Part shown: piece by piece, positions 58,971 to 64,000 of the stretch
Position numbering within the stretch: position 1 is the first letter of the stretch
How the letters are laid out: every line of letters begins with the position of its first letter
From: Metabacillus lacus
Lineage (GTDB): Bacteria; Bacillota; Bacilli; Bacillales; Bacillaceae
NCBI RefSeq assembly: GCF_009674805.1
Contig: NZ_WKKI01000001.1
Coordinates: 62,001 to 126,000, forward strand
DNA: 64,000 bases
Direction of reading: 5' to 3'
The notes under the pieces: generated by a model
Database searches by the model: none
What the model saw: only the letters and a program-made list of their open reading frames with translations
What the model was told of the DNA's origin: nothing
Made by a program: the position numbers and the translations under genes

Positions 58971-59231
58971 GTGGAAATTTTGAAAGTTTCAGCTAAATCT
59001 AATCCAAACTCTGTTGCTGGTGCTTTAGCAGGTGTATTAAGGGAACGCGGTGCTGCTGAAATACAGGCGATTGGAGCTGGCGCACTTAACCAGGCAGTCA
59101 AGGCTGTGGCAATTGCAAGAGGATTTGTTGCCCCCAGCGGAGTCGATTTGATTTGCATTCCTGCATTTACAGATATTCAAATAGACGGCGAAGAGCGGAC
59201 TGCCATTAAACTGATAGTGGAGCCTCGATGA
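58971..59231 (+). CDS. spoVS: Stage V sporulation protein S
   Basis: 86-residue Alba-like protein, one of the most conserved sporulation proteins; in B. subtilis its loss blocks stage V and affects septation. The sequence (EILKVSAKSNPNSVAGALA; GAAEIQAIGAGALNQAVKA) is near-identical to known SpoVS. GTG start with AAGGGGGAGCTATAG upstream, and a sigma-H promoter at 58819. Confidence 0.98.
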   Translation: MEILKVSAKSNPNSVAGALAGVLRERGAAEIQAIGAGALNQAVKAVAIARGFVAPSGVDLICIPAFTDIQIDGEERTAIKLIVEPR

Positions 59232-59238
59232 AATGATA

Positions 59239-59272
59239 AAACCTGTTTGCGAAAGCAAGCAGGTTATTTTTT
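59239..59272 (+). terminator. Terminator after spoVS
   Basis: Stem AACCTG(T)TTGC/GCAA(G)CAGGTT with a GAAA loop and ATTTTTT. Confidence 0.85.
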
Positions 59273-59313
59273 CCTCCAAAACGAATGAAAGGCAGGTTAA
59301 GTTGTCTCTGTTT

Positions 59314-59334
59314 GCATTTCTTGTACAGAAATGC
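59314..59334. promoter_or_regulatory. Dyad symmetry upstream of the dipeptidase gene
   Basis: 8-base arms around a 5-base centre (GCATTTCT-TGTAC-AGAAATGC), 73 bases before the ATG; a second small hairpin GGACA/TGTCC follows at 59342-59356. Could be an operator or leader hairpin. Confidence 0.35.
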
Positions 59335-59406
59335 TCACTAAGGACATGATCTGTCCAGCAGGGCAGCCACTAACCTTTTAAACACTACCATAACCGAGGT
59401 GTAACG

Positions 59407-60333
59407 ATGAAGATTTTTGACGCCCATTGTGATTTATTATATAAGCTATGGAAATATCCAGGTATGGATGAATATGGGGATCCATTTCTGCAGACCTCAA
59501 TTCAGAAGCTTCAGAACAGCAGCTTTGGCATTATCCAATGCTTTGCAGTTTTTGTTCCCTCAGAGCTGTCAGGAAGCGAAAAATTAATTGCTGCACTTTC
59601 GCAAATTAATCTTTTTCATGAAGTAATTCTTAAAAAGTATGATCGTTTTGTACATATCAAAAGCAAGGAAGACATAGAAGGAATGAAAGACGGAGAAATA
59701 GGAGCAATTCTTACACTGGAGGGCTGTGATTGCCTTCAAGGAAACATCAACTTACTGGAAACCTTTTATCATTTAGGTGTCAGAAGCTTTGGACTTACGT
59801 GGAATAATGGAAACCTTCTTGCTGACGGAGCATTGGAAAGCAGAAATGCAGGATTATCCTCTCTGGGAGTGGAAGCTGTCCGAAAATTGAATATGCTTAA
59901 AGTATGGACAGACTTATCTCACTTGAATGAGAAAAGCTTCTGGGACGTGATAGAGGAAGCAGACTTTCCAGTGGCGACTCACTCTAATGCCTACACTCTC
60001 TGTCCTCACCCGCGCAATCTGCGTGACGGGCAGATTACAGCGTGTGTTCAAAAAAACAGCATGATTGGAATTACTTTTGTACCTGCTTTTACAGCTCCTG
60101 AAAGAAGGGCTGCAGTAAAAGACCTTCTGTCTCACGTCGATTATGTGTTGTCTCTTGGCGGCGAGAACTCTGTTGGTTTAGGATCGGATTTTGACGGTAT
60201 TACTGAAACGATTGAACATGTTAGCGGCTTTCAGGATTATCATCATATCACAAACGCCTTAGTTAAAAGTTACTCTGCTGAAGTGGTTCATAAAATTTTA
60301 TATCAAAATTTTGTGAATAAAATAATCTTTTAG
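59407..60333 (+). CDS. Membrane-dipeptidase family (M19) peptidase
   Basis: 308-residue zinc dipeptidase of the renal dipeptidase family, which cleaves dipeptides, sometimes with a D-residue. Metal-ligand motifs are present: DAHCDLLY (residues 4-11), EGCDCLQG with the bridging glutamate (about 107-114), the His of DLSHLNEKSFWD, ATHSNAYTLCPHPRNL (His about 197), and GLGSDFDGI (about 259-267). No signal peptide is visible, so it is probably cytoplasmic. GAGGTGTAACG precedes the ATG. Not part of this locus in B. subtilis; relatives occur after spoVS in other Bacillus. Confidence 0.92.
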   Translation: MKIFDAHCDLLYKLWKYPGMDEYGDPFLQTSIQKLQNSSFGIIQCFAVFVPSELSGSEKLIAALSQINLFHEVILKKYDRFVHIKSKEDIEGMKDGEIGAILTLEGCDCLQGNINLLETFYHLGVRSFGLTWNNGNLLADGALESRNAGLSSLGVEAVRKLNMLKVWTDLSHLNEKSFWDVIEEADFPVATHSNAYTLCPHPRNLRDGQITACVQKNSMIGITFVPAFTAPERRAAVKDLLSHVDYVLSLGGENSVGLGSDFDGITETIEHVSGFQDYHHITNALVKSYSAEVVHKILYQNFVNKIIF

Positions 60334-60405
60334 TTTACGATGATTGTGAAGGCAAGCTGAGATGTTCATGCGGTTTTTACATGCAGCATTGAAATGTTAA
60401 TACAG

Positions 60406-60440
60406 TAACCCTGCCGCTAAACGGCAGGGTTTTATTTTTG
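60406..60440 (+). terminator. Terminator after the dipeptidase gene
   Basis: 10-base-pair perfect stem AACCCTGCCG/CGGCAGGGTT with a CTAAA loop and a broken T run. Confidence 0.85.
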
Positions 60441-60563
60441 TTGCATTTCACTCTTTTTAATGTGCTGTAAGTTTCCCATTTCTGCTATGTTCTGCCTGTT
60501 TTACATAAGAAAACAAAGTTGAAGCAAAATAGGATGAGAAAGTAATTTACAGGAGGTGCCGAG

Positions 60564-61064
60564 ATGGCCATATTCAGTGGAAAACCGGAAGAACAGCCGC
60601 TGCACTCAGGGGAAGTATATCATTTGTGGGCACATCTGCTCGATAGCAAGTGCTTACTTGTAACTCTGCAGGTGTTTTCTAATCATTGCGGAGACCCTTC
60701 CCTTAAGATATTTTTGGAAGATGTAATGGAAAACTGTGTAACACAGGAAGCACAGCAAGTAGAAGCTATTCTTAAAGAAAGCGGGATCAGGCTTCCCCCT
60801 GCTCCTCCAGACAGACCGAATGTAGCAGTTGAAGATATTCCTGCAGGTGCCAGATTCAATGATCCTGAAATTGCCGCAATGATGCAAAAGGAGCTTGTGG
60901 CAGGAAAGATGTTTCAAACTGCTGCAGCAGCTTCTTCAGTCAGAGAAGACATCTCTTCTTTGTTCGGAGAGTTTTATGTTCAGAGAGCAGAGTACGAGGA
61001 AAAGCTGCTTGTAATTCAAAAGGAAAAAGGATGGCTTGTATTGCCTCCTGTAAACATTAAATAA
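60564..61064 (+). CDS. DUF3231 protein
   Basis: 166-residue protein of the DUF3231 family, common in spore formers and ferritin/CotF-like in predicted fold. The opening [16 protein letters not shown] and the [15 protein letters not shown] segment are family hallmarks. Many members contain two copies of the domain; this one has a single copy. CAGGAGGTGCCGAG precedes the ATG. A spore-coat or forespore role is inferred from family distribution only. It is 19 bases upstream of the second MFS gene. Confidence 0.82.
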   Translation: MAIFSGKPEEQPLHSGEVYHLWAHLLDSKCLLVTLQVFSNHCGDPSLKIFLEDVMENCVTQEAQQVEAILKESGIRLPPAPPDRPNVAVEDIPAGARFNDPEIAAMMQKELVAGKMFQTAAAASSVREDISSLFGEFYVQRAEYEEKLLVIQKEKGWLVLPPVNIK

Positions 61065-61083
61065 TCAGCCGGAGGCTCGTTTT

Positions 61084-62319
61084 ATGGCAAAAAATAAAGG
61101 AATGTCAATTGCAGCTATTGGATCCATCCCTCTCATCATGACACTTGGGAACAGTATGCTGATTCCGATCTTTCCCCAGATGAAGCAAGCTTTACATATA
61201 ACTCAGCTTCAAGTCAGTATGACAATCACTGTATTCTCCATAGCAGCAGCTCTCTTTATACCCATATTAGGATATTTATCTGACCGCTTTTCAAGGAAAA
61301 TCATCATTCTTCCGGCACTAGTTATTTACGGCATTGGCGGAATACTGGCAGGAATCGCTTCAGCATCATTTGCAGAGCCCTATGTGTGGATACTTATAGG
61401 GAGAGTTTTGCAGGGAATAGGAGCGGCAGGCACAGCTCCAATTGCCATGGCACTAACGGGTGATTTGTTTAAGGGAGGCGAGCAGAGCAGGGTGCTGGGG
61501 ATTGTAGAAGCATCAAATGGTCTTGGAAAAGTACTTTCGCCCATCATCGGCTCTTTGCTTGGCTTGGTTGTCTGGTATGCAGTGTTTTTTGCATTTCCGA
61601 TTTTTTGTATCGTATCCATCTTGCTGACTTGGATCTTTATAAAAGAAAAGAGGCACAAGCAGGCTCCTCCTCCATTTAGAAAATATGCCAGGGGAATTTT
61701 GAGTGTCTTTAAATATGAAGGCAGGTGGCTGTCAGTCACGTATCTTGCAGGTGCTACTTGTTTATTTACACTGTTTGGCATTTTGTTTTATTTATCAGAT
61801 TTTATAGAACAGACATATGCTATTGATGGTGTAGCAAAAGGCCTGATTCTAGCCATCCCGCTGCTTGTCATGGTTAGCACTTCCTACATTACGGGAGCGA
61901 AAATCGGCAAAAATTTTACACGGATGAAAAGGCTAATAGTTCTTGGCTTTTTATTTATGACGATATCATATTCAGCTTTAGTCCTAACAAAAAACCTCCT
62001 TCCGTTCCTCGGGGTGCTGGCAATCAGCAGCGTGGGAACCGGGCTGATTCTTCCCTGCATCAACAGTTTGATTACCGGATCTGTCGGGAAGGAAAGAAGA
62101 GGATTTGTTACGTCTTTATATGGATCTGTAAGATTTATAGGTGTTGCCGTCGGACCCCCTGTATTCACTCGCTTAATCGAATGGTCCAGGACCGGTATGT
62201 TCCTGTCGATTGCTGCTTTAACACTGATCGTAGGCTTGCTTTGTTTGACCATGATCAGGGTTGGTGATAAAGAAGGTCATCATAAAAAAGGAAAGCCCCT
62301 ACGCTATAATTACATGTAA
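61084..62319 (+). CDS. MFS exporter, paralogue of the gene at 45343
   Basis: 411-residue DHA1-type major facilitator with twelve predicted helices. The N-terminus ([19 protein letters not shown]), motif A ([10 protein letters not shown]), motif B ([21 protein letters not shown]) and [11 protein letters not shown] parallel the YmfD-like protein at 45343 along its length. The Gly-Arg of motif A is changed to Ser-Arg. GCCGGAGGCTCGTTTT precedes the ATG. Substrate unknown; probably the second of two related exporters with distinct control. Confidence 0.88.
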   Translation: MAKNKGMSIAAIGSIPLIMTLGNSMLIPIFPQMKQALHITQLQVSMTITVFSIAAALFIPILGYLSDRFSRKIIILPALVIYGIGGILAGIASASFAEPYVWILIGRVLQGIGAAGTAPIAMALTGDLFKGGEQSRVLGIVEASNGLGKVLSPIIGSLLGLVVWYAVFFAFPIFCIVSILLTWIFIKEKRHKQAPPPFRKYARGILSVFKYEGRWLSVTYLAGATCLFTLFGILFYLSDFIEQTYAIDGVAKGLILAIPLLVMVSTSYITGAKIGKNFTRMKRLIVLGFLFMTISYSALVLTKNLLPFLGVLAISSVGTGLILPCINSLITGSVGKERRGFVTSLYGSVRFIGVAVGPPVFTRLIEWSRTGMFLSIAALTLIVGLLCLTMIRVGDKEGHHKKGKPLRYNYM

Positions 62320-62330
62320 GCAAAGGATAA

Positions 62331-62385
62331 CAGCCGGCAGCCGCACAATACATGAACTACGTGACAAGACCTTGGCTGCTGGCTG
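62331..62385. terminator. Large hairpin between convergent genes
   Basis: 12-base arms CAGCCGGCAGCC (62331-62342) and GGCTGCTGGCTG (62374-62385), one G-U pair, loop of 31 bases. No T run, but the convergent position suits a shared terminator. Confidence 0.5.
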
Positions 62386-62391
62386 ATAATG

Positions 62392-63006
62392 TTATGATTT
62401 CCTTCTCCAGAAAGTGCTGCTTATTGACCACATGTCCAGCCGATAGATGACATCGACCATTTTTGTTGAAATCCATTGAGAGAGCAGGGCCAGGAAGAGA
62501 ATGTCCCATCTGATAATAAATGCGGTGAGCAGAAAGATACAACTGTTGATCCAAAATAAGGGCTTTCCAGGCAGAGAGTTTCTCGATGTGGATATGATAA
62601 GTGCAAGAACGCCGACTCCGCCGTTAGATACGCCCTGCCTCATTAACAGCCCAACCCCAGTCCCTAAAAATAAAGAACCGAGCGGGAGATCTATCCACAC
62701 ATGATTCAGCGGCAGAGATACACATTGCTGCAAAACCACTACTGCCAGGGAAGTTATGGAAACTGCAAGCATGGTCCATAAAGTACACCTATTGCCAAGA
62801 TACCTGATGGCAATCAGCAGCATAGAAAAATTAACAATCCACAAAGCTAACCCCATGCTGATCGAAAACCAATAGTGTAACAATACTGCAAGCCCTCCGG
62901 CTCCTCCGGAAGGAATGCTGTGTGGAAATAAAAAAATGCCCATCCCCGCTCCCTGAATAAGCCCTCCGGAAAGCACAAAACCGTTTTTTCTTAAAAAAGC
63001 TTTCAT
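62392..63006 (-). CDS. YitT-like membrane protein without C-terminal domain
   Basis: 204-residue integral membrane protein with about five or six helices and the YitT-family Gly-rich motifs IPSGGAGGLAVLL (about 32-44) and VSNGGVGVLALIIS (about 126-139). YitT proteins normally continue into a soluble DUF2179 domain and reach about 280 residues; this one ends after the membrane part with a basic tail (WRRKS). It is the only minus-strand gene in the window, convergent with the MFS gene and divergent from tdh. Function of the family is unknown. Confidence 0.75.
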   Translation of the reverse strand: MKAFLRKNGFVLSGGLIQGAGMGIFLFPHSIPSGGAGGLAVLLHYWFSISMGLALWIVNFSMLLIAIRYLGNRCTLWTMLAVSITSLAVVVLQQCVSLPLNHVWIDLPLGSLFLGTGVGLLMRQGVSNGGVGVLALIISTSRNSLPGKPLFWINSCIFLLTAFIIRWDILFLALLSQWISTKMVDVIYRLDMWSISSTFWRRKS

Positions 63007-63046
63007 GACACCAGCCCCGCTCTGATAATTAGAAAGAGATTTCTCA

Positions 63047-63074
63047 ATAGTAAAGTTTATTCATGGTTTGTCCA
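63047..63074 (-). promoter_or_regulatory. Possible promoter of the YitT-like gene
   Basis: Read on the minus strand: TGGACA, 16 bases, TACTAT. Start would lie near 63040, about 35 bases before the ATG. Confidence 0.45.
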
Positions 63075-63289
63075 TCCTATGAAAGAGGTACATATGTGCT
63101 TTTCATAAAAGTACAGGGCGGGCATTTCCAGCATATCAACAAAGCATGCCGGTCGAGAAAAAAGCGAAGATGCAGAAACATTCATTGTCAGAAACAATAC
63201 TCTATATGGCAGTTGGCAGCATGATAAAAACCTTTTTTAAACGGGTTCTTTCCATTGCAAGCAGGTGTCCATTTCAGGAGGACACGGAC

Positions 63290-63318
63290 TTTACAATAAT
63301 AATATACGATGATAATAT
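63290..63318 (+). promoter_or_regulatory. Sigma-A promoter of tdh
   Basis: TTTACA (63290-63295), 17 bases, TAATAT (63313-63318) with extended TGA. Start near 63325. Confidence 0.6.
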
Positions 63319-63359
63319 CTTAATAGATAGGTAATATGGAACGATTGGGAGTGTACGCT

Positions 63360-64000
63360 GTGAATGGAAAAATGAAGGCGATAGTGAAGCATCAGCGAGG
63401 TTATGGCGCTGAAATGCAAATGGTCGATATTCCTTATATTGAAGAGCATGAAGTATTAATAAAAGTGAAGGCAACATCCATTTGCGGGACGGATGTTCAT
63501 ATATATTCGTGGGATGAGTGGTCAGAAAGCAGGGTGAATCCTCCTTATATATTTGGTCATGAATTTGCCGGAGAAGTGGTTGAGACAGGATCTAAAGTGA
63601 CCAATGTCAAGGTTGGTGATTTTGTTTCAGCAGAAACTCACCTAGTATGCTACGAGTGCCCGCAGTGTTTATCAGGTCAATATCATATATGTAAAAACAC
63701 AAAAATTATTGGTGTAGATACTCATGGCTGTTTTGCAGAGTATGTAGCATTACCAGCTGTGAATCTATGGAAAAATCCAAGCGATATGCCGTTTGATGTA
63801 GCATCCGTGCAGGAACCGATGGGGAATGCAGTTCACACAGTTCTGGCAGGGGATGTAGCAGGAAAAACAGTTGCTGTAATTGGCTGTGGTCCAATTGGGA
63901 TAATGGCTGTTGGTGTAGCAAGAGCAGCAGGAGCTGCACAGGTAATTGCTCTTGATTTAAACGATTACCGTTTGAACCTTGCCAAGGAAATGGGTGCAAC
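63360..64000 (+). CDS. tdh: L-threonine 3-dehydrogenase (5' part, cut by window end)
   Basis: NAD-dependent zinc enzyme oxidising threonine to 2-amino-3-oxobutyrate, which Kbl then splits to glycine and acetyl-CoA. 213 codons are visible of an expected 345 or so. The catalytic zinc ligands appear in SICGTDVHIY (Cys42) and GHEFAGE, the structural zinc cysteines in CYECPQCLSGQYHIC, and the Rossmann motif VIGCGPIGIM follows. GTG at 63360 lies eight bases after GGGAG; the later ATG at 63372 is too far. In B. subtilis tdh follows spoVS directly, here four genes intervene. Confidence 0.96.
   Translation, partial: MNGKMKAIVKHQRGYGAEMQMVDIPYIEEHEVLIKVKATSICGTDVHIYSWDEWSESRVNPPYIFGHEFAGEVVETGSKVTNVKVGDFVSAETHLVCYECPQCLSGQYHICKNTKIIGVDTHGCFAEYVALPAVNLWKNPSDMPFDVASVQEPMGNAVHTVLAGDVAGKTVAVIGCGPIGIMAVGVARAAGAAQVIALDLNDYRLNLAKEMGA

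Larger units (their letters stand above)
63007..63359. other. Divergent regulatory region yitT-like/tdh
   Basis: 353 bases. It holds a minus-strand promoter (63047-63074) and the tdh promoter (63290-63318). A 62-codon frame from 63146 has no ribosome site and runs across the tdh promoter, so I do not call it. Confidence 0.6.

Noticed and set aside
63146-63334. 62-codon frame before tdh
   Set aside because: No ribosome site, runs through the tdh promoter and resembles no family.

Overview
The window is a stretch of core chromosome from an endospore-forming, flagellated Bacillaceae bacterium (Bacillus or a close relative). Gene content and order follow the Bacillus subtilis segment from cheD and sigD to tdh almost gene for gene. 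Shine-Dalgarno sites are strong and AGGAGG-like, GTG and TTG starts are common, and sporulation genes (dpaA/dpaB, spoIIIE, spoVS, ylzJ, ymxH) sit among housekeeping genes. All but one gene lie on the + strand. I see no rRNA, tRNA, CRISPR array, prophage or insertion sequence.

Layout. (1) 1-1852: tail of the fla/che operon (cheC end, cheD, sigD, swrB). (2) 1864-5190: translation and nucleotide genes rpsB, tsf, pyrH, frr, each pair or single gene closed by a hairpin terminator. (3) 5249-15453: envelope, isoprenoid and replication genes uppS, cdsA, dxr, rasP, proS, polC. (4) 15462-20796: the nusA-infB operon (rimP, nusA, rnpM/ylxR, ylxQ, infB, ylxP, rbfA) behind its own promoter and a two-hairpin leader. 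(5) 20948-28633: truB, ribF, rpsO, pnp, ylxY, mlpA, ymxH, with a dispersed Bacillaceae-type intergenic repeat near 28140-28258. (6) 28844-33831: dipicolinate and diaminopimelate genes dpaA, dpaB, asd, dapG, dapA, headed by a near-perfect sigma-K promoter. (7) 33956-39324: rnjB, tepA, ylzJ, spoIIIE. (8) 39544-46675: a GntR regulator, then a BMP-family nucleoside ABC transporter (lipoprotein, ATPase, two permeases) and an MFS exporter. (9) 46936-54700: ymfF, ymfH, ymfI, ymfJ, ymfK, rodZ/ymfM, pgsA, cinA. (10) 54784-59272: recA with a LexA box, rny, ymdB, spoVS with a sigma-H promoter. (11) 59407-63006: a small accessory block (M19 dipeptidase, DUF3231 protein, second MFS exporter, minus-strand YitT-like membrane protein) between spoVS and tdh. 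(12) 63360-64000: 5' part of tdh, cut by the window end.

How the genes work together. Most of the window supplies translation initiation and ribosome maturation (rpsB, tsf, frr, rimP, infB, rbfA, truB, rpsO), RNA turnover (pnp, rnjB, rny, rnpM), envelope precursors (uppS, cdsA, dxr, pgsA, dap genes) and DNA replication and repair (polC, recA, spoIIIE). The sporulation genes exploit these pathways: asd, dapG and dapA make dihydrodipicolinate, which dpaA/dpaB oxidise to dipicolinic acid in the mother cell.

No wholly new system stands out. The features most worth following are non-coding: candidate autoregulatory leaders of rpsB, rimP-nusA, rpsO and pnp; a perfect extended Shine-Dalgarno with a 19-codon ORF and two mutually exclusive hairpins ahead of the BMP lipoprotein gene; a direct repeat flanking an attenuator-like hairpin ahead of spoIIIE; a palindrome that fits GntR autoregulation; and a long rny leader with two promoters. 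Several proteins look like degenerate enzymes (YlxY, RNase J2, YmfF).
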